Below, piece after piece: positions 27,058-36,500 of a stretch of 64,000 nt of DNA; position 1 is the first letter of the stretch; every line of letters begins with the position of its first letter. The DNA comes from Spirochaeta africana DSM 8902. Its GTDB lineage: Bacteria; Spirochaetota; Spirochaetia; DSM-27196; DSM-8902. The notes beneath the pieces were generated by a model. That model searched no databases. It was not told the DNA's origin and saw nothing but the letters and a program-made list of their open reading frames with translations. Location of the stretch: positions 1,736,001-1,800,000 of the forward strand of contig NC_017098.1 in NCBI RefSeq assembly GCF_000242595.2, written 5' to 3'. A program made the position numbers and the translations under genes.

Positions 27058-27785
27058 TCCTGTGCCAGGTAAAATATATGTACCGTTTCAGCCCCGCCAG
27101 CCAGCAACAACCGGTGTGCAGCATTCAGGGATGCACCAGTCGTGCGGACATCGTCAATCAGCAGCAGATGCAGGGGCACTGGCATCCTGCTGTCCAGATA
27201 AAACATGTTGTCGGCATTTTCCAGGCGCTGCTTTTCATTCAGTGATTTCTGCACACGCGAACGCCGAGATCTTCCGAGCAGGGGGATGTGCCTCGACCCG
27301 ATACGCTGCGCCAACTGTGTGCTCAAGTGTTCAACCGGATCCCATCCCCGCAGACGACGATTGCGGGGATGACAAGGGATATGCACCACCGGCAGTCCAT
27401 ACAGCTCCGTCGGGATCATCCACAGGAGCAGCAGCATAAGCTGGCTGGTCATATCCCTGTTGTTGCGCTTTTTCCAGAGCAGCACCGCCCGCCGCAATGC
27501 CCCGCTGTAGTGGCCGAAACCGTATACCGGTACCGCCAGCTTATGATCGCGGCAGCACATACAGTCATGCTTCTCTGCCAGTAACGGGGAACCGCACCGA
27601 CGGCAGGATCCGGCAGCTTCATGCAGCCGGGATATCAGCTTGCCATGCAGTGAGAACGCGCTCTCTGTCAGCAGCTTGCAGAAGCAGCCACCGCAGAGGC
27701 CGCCTGCTGTCGACAGCATCCTGCCGCACCACGGGCACACACGTGGAAAGATCCAGGCATCGATGAAATAATGCAGAAACCTCAC
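27054..27785 (-). CDS. comF: ComF-family phosphoribosyltransferase-like protein
   Basis: A 243-residue ComF/GntX-family protein, associated in other bacteria with DNA uptake or intracellular DNA handling. Two N-terminal zinc-knuckle clusters are seen (CPWCGRMLSTAGGLCGGC, about 19-36, and CRRCGSPLLAEKHDCMCC, about 61-78), followed by a phosphoribosyltransferase fold with the PRPP loop LLLIDDVRTTGASLNAA near residue 210. No other competence genes are visible. It is 33 bp downstream of mutS and closes the tamB-bamA-skp-mutS-comF run. Confidence 0.88.
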   Translation of the reverse strand: MRFLHYFIDAWIFPRVCPWCGRMLSTAGGLCGGCFCKLLTESAFSLHGKLISRLHEAAGSCRRCGSPLLAEKHDCMCCRDHKLAVPVYGFGHYSGALRRAVLLWKKRNNRDMTSQLMLLLLWMIPTELYGLPVVHIPCHPRNRRLRGWDPVEHLSTQLAQRIGSRHIPLLGRSRRSRVQKSLNEKQRLENADNMFYLDSRMPVPLHLLLIDDVRTTGASLNAAHRLLLAGGAETVHIFYLAQD

Positions 27786-27818
27786 ATTGATATATACCGT
27801 TTTTTTTGCTGTCGGGCA

Positions 27819-30413
27819 TTATCCGGAGAGCAGTTTTTCCCGTAATTGCGCCACCAGCTGCAGTGCCTGCAGCGGCGTAATACTGTCAGGATCGGTGTTG
27901 CGAAGCATATCGGCCGCCTCGGTTTCTACCGAGAACAGCGAATCCGGTGGCGCTGCAGCCGGCACGGCAGCCGGATCGGCCGGCGATACCATCCGCGGCA
28001 GCTCGCCCTGATTTTCCGGCTCCATCTGCAGCAGAAACTGTTCGGCGGCAGCGATGATTGCCTTGGGAACACCGGCAAGTCGCGCTGCCTGGATACCGTA
28101 GCTGTGATTACTCGGGCCATCCTGGATTTCCCGCAGAAAGACGATATCGCTGCCGTTCTCCACCACCGACAACGACAGATTGGTGAAGTCCGGATGCTCA
28201 ATCATGGACAGTTGATGATAATGGGTTGCGAACAAGGTACGGGCACGGATGTGATTCAGGATGTAGTCGCACACGGCGTGGGCGATCGCCTGCCCATCGG
28301 TGGAGCTGGTCCCGCGCCCGACCTCATCCATTATTATCAGACTGCGATCGCTGCTGGTTCGCAGGATATGGGCTGTCTCGCTCATCTCGACGAGAAAGGT
28401 CGATTCGCCGCGCGCAAGATTATCGCGGGCGCCGACACGACAGAACAGATTATCGACTACCCCGATATGCGCGTCGTTCGCCGGAACAAATGACCCGATC
28501 TGGGCCATCAACACGATCAAGGCCGCCTGTCGCAGATAGGTTGATTTTCCGGCCATGTTGGGACCGGTAATCAGGGCAAACCGCGGTTCAGAAAGCTCCA
28601 CGCTGTTGGGGACAAAATCACCGGGAGGCAAATGCTGTTCAACGACCGGATGCCGTCCGCCGCTGATACTCAGCTTCCGGGAGCTGTCGAGCCGGGGCTG
28701 TACATAGCCGTGTATAGTAGCAGCCTGGGCCAGCGACTGCAGGGCATCCAGTTCGCCGAGCAATGCGGCTATACGTTGCAGCTCGGCAAGCTCATCCTCT
28801 ACCTGGCTGCGCACATCGGCATAAACCTCCAGCTCACGGTCGATAAGGTTCTGCTCCGCAGAGTTGAGCGAGGACTCGATCCGGTTCAATTCGGTGGTGG
28901 TGAAGCGATCGCTCTGGGTAAGGGACTGCCGGGGGATGAAGCTCTCCGGAACCTTGTCGCGATGGGTACGAGTGACCTCGATGAAATGTCCGAGAATCCG
29001 GTTGTATTTCACCTTGAGGCTGGGTATGCCGGTCTCCTGCTGCAGCTTGCGGATATAGTCCTGCAGGATCTCTCCGCTATTGTCATGGAGCTGTCGCAGG
29101 CGGTCCACTTCGGCATCGAACCCGGTACGAATACAGCCCCCATCGCCTGGCGTCGTCGGTGGATTATCAGCAATTGCGTGAGCAATCAGGGCATGCAGCT
29201 TGCGGGCCGCCTCTCCGGACTCCCTGGCCACGGGGAACACCGGCAGCAGTTCCGGCTGTCGCGCCAGCAGATCCTGCAGCTGCAGAACCACCGCCAGGGT
29301 GGCCCCGACCGCCTCCATCTCGCGGGGGTTGCAGCGCCCCATGCCGATTTTGGAACCGAGGCGTTCCAGATCCCGGGCCCCGGCAATGCATTCGCGGATC
29401 TCACTGAGGGTTGTCTGATGGTGATACAGCTGTGCAACCCGCTGCTGTCGATCGCAGATGGGGTCGATTCGCCGCAACGGCTGTTTCAGCCAGCGAGCGA
29501 GCGCACGCGCACCCATGGCGGTTTCGGTGTAGTTCAAAACCCGAAACAAGGTGAACTCGGTACCGCCATCCTGGAGGTTCTCCACCAGCTCGAGGTTGCG
29601 CTGAGTAGCCTCATCCAGCGGCACAAAATCACCGTCACGGAGTTTACCGATGCTGTTCACATGGGACAGACGTGAACCAGCGTTTTCCTGGATATACTCA
29701 AGCACGATCCCTGCTGGCGCCAGCCCCGGGTCATTCTCATCCAGGCCAAAGCCGCGAAGGTTAGTAGTGCCGAAGTAGTCGGTAAGACGTCGGTAGCTTT
29801 CCTCCACCGAGAACAGCCAGTCCGGATAGCGGTTCACCACCACATCCCGACTGCTGCGCAGTACCTCGCCTACCGGTGTTTCCAGCAGGCTTTCCTGGAC
29901 AATCAGCTCCCGCGGTGCCAGCCTGGCAAGCTCCTGCCGGAGACCAGGCACGGCCTGTTCCCACGGATACGAGTGCAGTTCGAAACGCCCGGTCGAGATG
30001 TCTATCCAGGCCATGCACAGCTCTGTGGCCTGGCGACACACCGCAACAAGGTAATTGTCACGGTTGGAGTCCAGAAAATCCTGTTCGGTTATGATTCCCG
30101 GCGAGATTACCTGGGTTACCTCCCGGGTCGCCAGTTTACTGCCGGCAGCAGGCAGCTGTGTCTGTTCACAGATTGCAATCTTTTTGCCGGCCCTGAGCAG
30201 GCGCGGGATGTAGGTGTTGGCAGCATGATACGGCACCCCGCACATCGGCACACCATTGCGCTGCGTCAGGGTAAGGCCCAGCACCGCGGCGGCCTCTTTG
30301 GCATCGTGGAAGAACATCTCGTAGAAGTCTCCCAGGCGAAAAAAGAGTATCGCATCGCGCTGCTGATCCTTGATCCGCCGATACTGCTGCATCATCGGGG
30401 TATCAGCGGACAA
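27819..30413 (-). CDS. mutS: DNA mismatch repair protein MutS
   Basis: Recognises mismatches and starts repair. In the 864-residue protein the mismatch-reading motif F-x-E is in FFRLGDFYEMFFHDA (about 23-37). The ATPase has Walker A ITGPNMAGKSTYLRQAA (about 613-629), Walker B LIIMDEVGRGTSSTDG and the helix-turn-helix dimer region at the C-terminus. MutL is not in the window. It lies 2 bp after the skp stop. Confidence 0.97.
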   Translation of the reverse strand: MSADTPMMQQYRRIKDQQRDAILFFRLGDFYEMFFHDAKEAAAVLGLTLTQRNGVPMCGVPYHAANTYIPRLLRAGKKIAICEQTQLPAAGSKLATREVTQVISPGIITEQDFLDSNRDNYLVAVCRQATELCMAWIDISTGRFELHSYPWEQAVPGLRQELARLAPRELIVQESLLETPVGEVLRSSRDVVVNRYPDWLFSVEESYRRLTDYFGTTNLRGFGLDENDPGLAPAGIVLEYIQENAGSRLSHVNSIGKLRDGDFVPLDEATQRNLELVENLQDGGTEFTLFRVLNYTETAMGARALARWLKQPLRRIDPICDRQQRVAQLYHHQTTLSEIRECIAGARDLERLGSKIGMGRCNPREMEAVGATLAVVLQLQDLLARQPELLPVFPVARESGEAARKLHALIAHAIADNPPTTPGDGGCIRTGFDAEVDRLRQLHDNSGEILQDYIRKLQQETGIPSLKVKYNRILGHFIEVTRTHRDKVPESFIPRQSLTQSDRFTTTELNRIESSLNSAEQNLIDRELEVYADVRSQVEDELAELQRIAALLGELDALQSLAQAATIHGYVQPRLDSSRKLSISGGRHPVVEQHLPPGDFVPNSVELSEPRFALITGPNMAGKSTYLRQAALIVLMAQIGSFVPANDAHIGVVDNLFCRVGARDNLARGESTFLVEMSETAHILRTSSDRSLIIMDEVGRGTSSTDGQAIAHAVCDYILNHIRARTLFATHYHQLSMIEHPDFTNLSLSVVENGSDIVFLREIQDGPSNHSYGIQAARLAGVPKAIIAAAEQFLLQMEPENQGELPRMVSPADPAAVPAAAPPDSLFSVETEAADMLRNTDPDSITPLQALQLVAQLREKLLSG

Positions 30414-30415
30414 GA

Positions 30416-30946
30416 CTACCTCCGGGTCTGTCGCAGCCGCTCGATCACCCGGTCGGTGATGTCCACCTCACTGGCCCACCACTGCAGATTGGGGTCGGCA
30501 GCATTCAGAACCACGGTATACCCCTGCGATTCCGACACAAAGCGGACTGCCTGCTGGATCTCGTTCAGAAAGGCGTCTGAACTCATCAGATCGCGCTGCT
30601 GTCGCTCCAATTGACTGGAGCGTACCCGCCGCAGCTCCTCGATGAACTGCTGCTTCTCCTGGATCTCCTCGTCAAGCTCCAGTACACGGCGATTATTGTC
30701 GTTATCACGGGCTTCTACCCGCTGTTCACGCAGCTGTACCAGCTCCTGTTCATGACGACGGATCTCGGTGCGTGCCTCCTCGGCAGCCCGCTCCAGATTT
30801 CGCACCGCCTGCGAGTCGCGCAAAAAGGAGCTGTACACCCGACTGACATCCAGTATAGCTACGGTGGTCAGCTGCTCGGCGGCGGCCGGCATGCTCACCG
30901 CGAGCAGAAATACACCAAGAAGCCCGATTGTTCGTATTTTATTCAT
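30416..30946 (-). CDS. skp: Skp/OmpH periplasmic chaperone
   Basis: A 176-residue periplasmic holdase for unfolded outer-membrane proteins. The signal peptide IRTIGLLGVFLLAVSMPAAAEQ is followed by the OmpH start (TTVAILDVSRVYSSF) and long charged helices (RNLERAAEEARTEIRRHEQE ... LEEEIQEKQQFIEEL-like) that form the tentacles. It sits between bamA and mutS, the conserved bamA-skp order. Confidence 0.92.
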   Translation of the reverse strand: MNKIRTIGLLGVFLLAVSMPAAAEQLTTVAILDVSRVYSSFLRDSQAVRNLERAAEEARTEIRRHEQELVQLREQRVEARDNDNNRRVLELDEEIQEKQQFIEELRRVRSSQLERQQRDLMSSDAFLNEIQQAVRFVSESQGYTVVLNAADPNLQWWASEVDITDRVIERLRQTRR

Positions 30947-30961
30947 AATCCAATCCTTTTC

Positions 30962-33583
30962 CTAGAAAAAGCTGGTGCTGAATGACAGCACAAAGCGCAG
31001 CCCCTTGCCTTCCTCATTATCACGATTAAAGAGCTCGCCGGTCTGCCAGGCAATACTACCGTCATCGTCGATTTCGAACAAGCGGGCCAGATACAGACTG
31101 ATCGGCAGCTGCGGGATCGAGAAGCGGATACCGGCGCCGATACCGTACAGCCCGTCCTGGAACTGGGTATCGCGGATATCCCCGAGCTCGTCGTACGGGA
31201 AGGTTGCATCGAAAAAGGCATCGAACCACAGAATCTGCTCGTTGATCGGCATGCGCAGCTCGAAGGTATTCTCCCACATGCCGCGCAACTCGGTGATGTT
31301 GCTGTCGGTATCGGTACTTCGCCAGCCGCGCCCGATGGTTACCCCGTTCACCCGCAGCAGATCACTGCGGCGATCAACCTCAAGAACGGTACCGCTTTGT
31401 CCGGGCACCCAGAACTGCGGCAGGATGGTCGAGAGCTTGCTGCGCCCCTTGGCCACCAGTTTCCAGTTCCAGCCGTCGGTAACCGGCAGGTCAAACAGGG
31501 TGTAGTAGCCCTCGAGGGTAGTCTCGGTCTGGATAAAGTGCCGGCTGCCCAGCAGAAAACCACCGGTCAGGCCAACACTCTGCCCGACGTAGTACCCGGA
31601 AGAGGGGCTGATAAGAAAGTCCCGGCTGTCCAGATTTACCCCGAAGCGCCAGCGGTTGATGATACGCGGATCCCGGATTCGCAGTGGCACCTGATCCTCG
31701 GCTCTCCAGGGTTCAAAGTAGAGATCATCATCGTAGGTAATCACATTCAACCCGGTACTGGCGTTGGTAGAAAGATTCAACCGTCCGTAGGGGGTCAGAA
31801 AGCGGTAGCCGGTGTTAGCCCCCAGGATAAAGTCCCAGTTCTGGTACTCCATCAGGTACTCATCACCGATTGATGAGGGACCGAAATGGCTGTACCCAGT
31901 CTTGAGATTGAGGTCTTTTACTTCTTCATCAGAGGGAGTGCCGGGGAAGATGTCGCCTGCCTTGTAATCAGTCCCGTCGAAGGTGCGGTCCTCGGTAAAC
32001 ACATAGCTGTCATCCGATCCGTAGGGGGTATCCTGCCCGGGAAAAGACTGCAGCACCCCTCGCTGTACTGAACGTCGCATGGTCAGATTGGCGCCGGCAG
32101 ACCAGCGCTGCCCCATCAGCCACGGTTCGCGAAAGTTCAGCGACAGGCTCTGCTCGATCGGTGAGGCGACAATCTCGGCACCAACGGTCTGCCCCATTCC
32201 GCGGAAGTTGCTGTCCTGCCAGGCAACCCGGGCCGAGACCGGAAAATCAGCACTGCCGCCGATATCAACACCGAGACGGATGTCGGCGGTCTGCCCTTCC
32301 TCGACATCGATAATCAGATCCATCAGCCCGGTAGTGCTCCCCTGCGGGGTATCGGGAACTACCGAGGTAAAAAACCCGGTATTCATCAGGTTCATCAGCC
32401 CTTCACGAATCTTGCCGGCACTGAAGATGTCACCGACCTCGAACGGGAGCTCGCGCTCAATGACATGATCCTTGGTCTTGGTGTTGCCCCGGATAATAAT
32501 GTTTTCTATATGGGCCCGACTGAACTCCTGGATGTTGACGGTGTATGCAACCGTAAGGGCATCGCTGTCGCGCTGCTGTTCCAGCTCAATCTCGTTAAAA
32601 ATATAGCCATTGCTGTAGTACAGATCCGAAACCCGCTGAAAATCCTGCTGAACCCGACTCAGGTTTACCGTCGCCCCCTCGCGATGGCGGACAAGGGCCG
32701 CAAGTTCGTCATCGGAAAAAACCTGGTTCCCCCTGAATTGCATCCCGCCGAAGGTGTACTGCTCCCCCTCCGAGACGTAAATGGTAATTATCAGGTGGGT
32801 ACGGTCGGAACCCTCCTCGTCTACCTCGGTTCGGATCTCTTCGATCTCCGCATCGATAAAACCGCGCTGGGTGTAGTACTCGATGATACGGCGACGATCC
32901 TGCTCCAGTACCGATTCCTGGAACACCCCGGAGTTGAAGAGTGACTGCTGCTTGCTTTCCATTGCACCGCGCAGGGCACCGTCCGAGGCAAAGGAGTTGC
33001 CGACAAACTGTATCTGGCGGATGGTGGTCTGCCGTCCTTCCGTGATGGCAAACACCACCCGCTGCTCGCCGGGAACATCGGTTTCTTCTATACGGCTGCT
33101 GATGTCGACCTGGGTATAGCCGTTTTCCCGATACAGTCGACGGAGCTCTGCCTCGTCAGCCCTGACCCGGGAGCGTGATACGATATCACCCTGGCGAACC
33201 ACCACCGCATCATTCAGACGCCCGGTTCGCAAGCGTCGATTACCCTCGAACACCACCTCGGTAACGATGGGACGCTCCTGAACGGTAAACTCGATTATTA
33301 CCTCGCTGCCCTCAGCGTCAGCCCGTTCGGCGTTGGCCACGATCTGGGTAAAGTAATCCAGGGCATACAGGCGCTGCTGCAGCTGAAGAAACCTTCGATC
33401 GGTAAAGGGTTCACCGATATACTCGCTGGTGATACCGGTAAGGTCCCCCTGGTCCACGTTCTGCAAGCCAATAAAAACTATGTCGGCGATCGGTTTGTTC
33501 TGATACCACTCGGTGTCGTTGTCCTCGGCGCCAATCACCAGCGGTATGACAAGAAAGAACAACAAGGCGAAGCGTCTGTGCAT
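30962..33583 (-). CDS. bamA: BamA, outer-membrane protein assembly factor
   Basis: Core of the machine inserting beta-barrel proteins in the outer membrane. The 873-residue product has a signal peptide (FALLFFLVIPLVIGAEDN), five POTRA-type repeats between about 30 and 420 (for example IADIVFIGLQNVDQGDL and PIVTEVVFEGNRRLRTGRL), and a C-terminal barrel with the conserved tail VLSFSTSFF ending in an aromatic, as outer-membrane proteins require. WRFGVNLDSRDF and GRGWRSTDTD-like strands lie in the barrel. Upstream is tamB (14 bp) and downstream skp (15 bp), so this is an envelope-biogenesis operon. Confidence 0.95.
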   Translation of the reverse strand: MHRRFALLFFLVIPLVIGAEDNDTEWYQNKPIADIVFIGLQNVDQGDLTGITSEYIGEPFTDRRFLQLQQRLYALDYFTQIVANAERADAEGSEVIIEFTVQERPIVTEVVFEGNRRLRTGRLNDAVVVRQGDIVSRSRVRADEAELRRLYRENGYTQVDISSRIEETDVPGEQRVVFAITEGRQTTIRQIQFVGNSFASDGALRGAMESKQQSLFNSGVFQESVLEQDRRRIIEYYTQRGFIDAEIEEIRTEVDEEGSDRTHLIITIYVSEGEQYTFGGMQFRGNQVFSDDELAALVRHREGATVNLSRVQQDFQRVSDLYYSNGYIFNEIELEQQRDSDALTVAYTVNIQEFSRAHIENIIIRGNTKTKDHVIERELPFEVGDIFSAGKIREGLMNLMNTGFFTSVVPDTPQGSTTGLMDLIIDVEEGQTADIRLGVDIGGSADFPVSARVAWQDSNFRGMGQTVGAEIVASPIEQSLSLNFREPWLMGQRWSAGANLTMRRSVQRGVLQSFPGQDTPYGSDDSYVFTEDRTFDGTDYKAGDIFPGTPSDEEVKDLNLKTGYSHFGPSSIGDEYLMEYQNWDFILGANTGYRFLTPYGRLNLSTNASTGLNVITYDDDLYFEPWRAEDQVPLRIRDPRIINRWRFGVNLDSRDFLISPSSGYYVGQSVGLTGGFLLGSRHFIQTETTLEGYYTLFDLPVTDGWNWKLVAKGRSKLSTILPQFWVPGQSGTVLEVDRRSDLLRVNGVTIGRGWRSTDTDSNITELRGMWENTFELRMPINEQILWFDAFFDATFPYDELGDIRDTQFQDGLYGIGAGIRFSIPQLPISLYLARLFEIDDDGSIAWQTGELFNRDNEEGKGLRFVLSFSTSFF

Positions 33584-33597
33584 GCGAAACTCCTTAA

Positions 33598-36500
33598 TCA
33601 GTATGAGAATCCCCAGGTAAAAGAGAACGTGTTGTCAGGGATGAACAACTGCTCCCAGTTCTGCGGAGAAAAACTCCACTCCAGATTGAAATACGGTGTA
33701 TCAAAATCCAGGCTAATCTCAGAATCAATTTCAAGGCCGGTAAGGTTACGCGGCTCATCCGAAAAAGGATCCTGAGCACGCAGCTGCACCAGCAGCTCCC
33801 CGAAAATATCGTTCCCGATATACCGCCCCAGAAACACTGAGGTATTATCCAGGTACTGTCCAAGAGAAGGCGATGGTGTGTCAAGGGGTGTACCGATATT
33901 CTGGATGATCGGTGTGCGGATCGAGAACATGTCAAGCTGCAAGGCATCGCGCACCCGGGACTCCACCGTTCGCGACACCGCCAGCTGCCCCACCGTGTCC
34001 AGAAAGTTCAAGGTAAATGCGCTCCCGCTGTCGTCGTCCAGCCCCGTGCCGCGCTGGCCAACCACATTCTGCCCCAGCAGCGCCAGTATCTCTGTCTCCG
34101 GCATGGTCGGGGATGAGGTAAAGCGCGGCGCAAACTGTGACAGCGGGTTCTGATCGGCAACCAGCGAGATGGTAACCGGGCCGTCCTCTCGTACCTCACG
34201 GATCTCGGCACGCAGCGAAACCCGCGGATCAAAGCTCTCGGCAGATTCATCAAACAGGATCGCCCCTTCCCGCAGATAAAAGCTGCGCTGAAAATAGAAA
34301 ATCTCCCCGCCCTGGATAGCCACGCTGCCGGTCAATGCCAGGAACATATCCTGGGCAGAGCTTTGCAGGCGGACGGTTTCGCCGGTACGGGCAAAGGTTC
34401 GCAGAATAGGAAACTGACGATTGGGCCAGAAAAACTCGACCCCGCGGGCGGTACGGAAGGTAAGATCGGTCACCACGTTGAGGCCCGGCTCGGTATCGAT
34501 CTCGGCGGCCGTTTCGGCAGGCAGGATGACGATGGAGGTGTTGCGGGCGGTAATGTTCCCGGTTATGTTGACTTCATTCTGATTCCCGGCCAGCAGAATA
34601 TCCAGCGCACCGATACCATCAACCGAAACGACCCCGAAATCATAGTCGACCGGGAACCAGTTGTCCGGCAAGGTCTGAATCTCTATGCGATACTCATCCG
34701 GCACAAAACGCGACAGCTGCACCCCACCGGAGATCGAGGCTGCGGTACTGCCGGCATATACCCTGGTAGGCGGCAGCCTGATACCCCGCTCCTCGAACAC
34801 CAGGCTGCTGCGCGGTATGGATATTTCGGCCGGACTGAGCGACAGATCGCCGCGGACATCCGTCAGGTTAAGGGTGCCGTAGAAATCCGGATCGCGCACC
34901 GCACCGGTCAGACGCAGGCTCCCCTGCAGACGCCCCTGGTTGAGGGCGAAATCAGGGAATATCAGCAGATCAGCAACATCCTCTATCTCCAGCGCCAGGG
35001 TCGGAATATCCAGGCTGAGCTGACCATCCCTGAGCTGGCCGAAGCCCTCGGCACGTACAGGAAACGGCGGATACATATCGAACTCGAATCCGCCGGTGTC
35101 GTCCGAGGCGAAGTAGAAACCGCTGCCGTCAAGACCGCCCTCTATGCGAAACAGGTCACCCAGTCCCCTGGCGGTAAACCGGTAGGTGGTGACCCGGCCT
35201 GCTGCCTGACTGCGTACGGACACCCGGGACGACAGGCTGGTATCGCTATGCAGCAGATCGCCCAGCCAGTCCGGCCCCATGGTGCCGTTGATCTGCAGAT
35301 CCAGATCTATGCGATTCTGTATCCAGTCGGTAATCCGCACCTGCCCGTCAAGCGAGACCTCCCGGGTGGTAAAATCCAGCTCCAGGCCAGCCGGGTCAAA
35401 GAACACCCCCTGAAACTCTCCGGCAAGATTTTGCAGGGAAAACTCCCGGGGGGTTATACGGAAATCCGCCGCCGCCAGCAGCGGTGAGGTACGATAGCGG
35501 GCCTCGTGCAAGCGGATACTACCGGCTGCTGAAGGTTCCTGAAGACTGCCGCCAAAGCTGCCCGCGGCCTGGATCGTTCCCTGGAGTTCCGGCGCAAGAT
35601 AGTCGTCTATCGGCAGGCCATCGATCTGGAACTCTCCCGACAGCAGACCTGATGCGAGCTCAATCTGCGCAGAATACTGCTCCTGCTGGTCCCCATCCTG
35701 AAGTTCCAGCGCAAGCTGACCGGCAAGCTGAGCAAGCGAGGCCCTCGTGCCGAGCTGGTAATCAAGTTCAAGGGCGCCGCGGTATTGACGCACATCGGTG
35801 AACACCTCCGCCCGGGGAATGCGTATACTGCCCTGGGTAACGACACCCGGCAAGCTGACCCGGCGGAGAGGGCCTGCCTGGATGTCCTCGACAATCAAAC
35901 GGGAGATCCGGAACGAAAAGTCGTCGCGACCTCGCAAGCTGCCGACCATATCCAGGTCCAGCCTGAGGGTCTGTTCGGGCAGTGGAATCGGCATCTGTTC
36001 TGCGGCTATCTGCACCAGCATCCCGCCTGGCGACAGACTGGCCTCCGCCTGCAGGCCGTGCGTACCCTCGATTCTGACATAGTCGTCCCGAACCTCACCA
36101 TGGAGCTGATAGGCATAGCTGCGTATGGTCATATCAGCAGTGAGATCGGTGCGATCGGCACGACGCGAAGCGGCAAGCTCACCGGTTACCGGCTGGCCGG
36201 CAGCCGTACCACTGAGATTGGAAACCGCAATCCGTTCGGGAGAAGCTGCCAGAGAAAACTGCAGCTGGTCACCGTAGGTGCGATAATCGGTAACCCGGAC
36301 AAACGGGGATTGTAAACGGAATCCGTCAGCATCAAAGAAAATCACACCGCTGCTGGAGAAATCAATCCCCTCCGCATACTGCTGCAGGGAATCCGAGATG
36401 GTGATATCAGCCAGCTGCTGGACAAGCTGGGCAGCGGTATGCCCCGGCATTCCATTCAGGACGTACCGGAAACTGGCTCGCTGCAGCCCTTCGCCAGGCG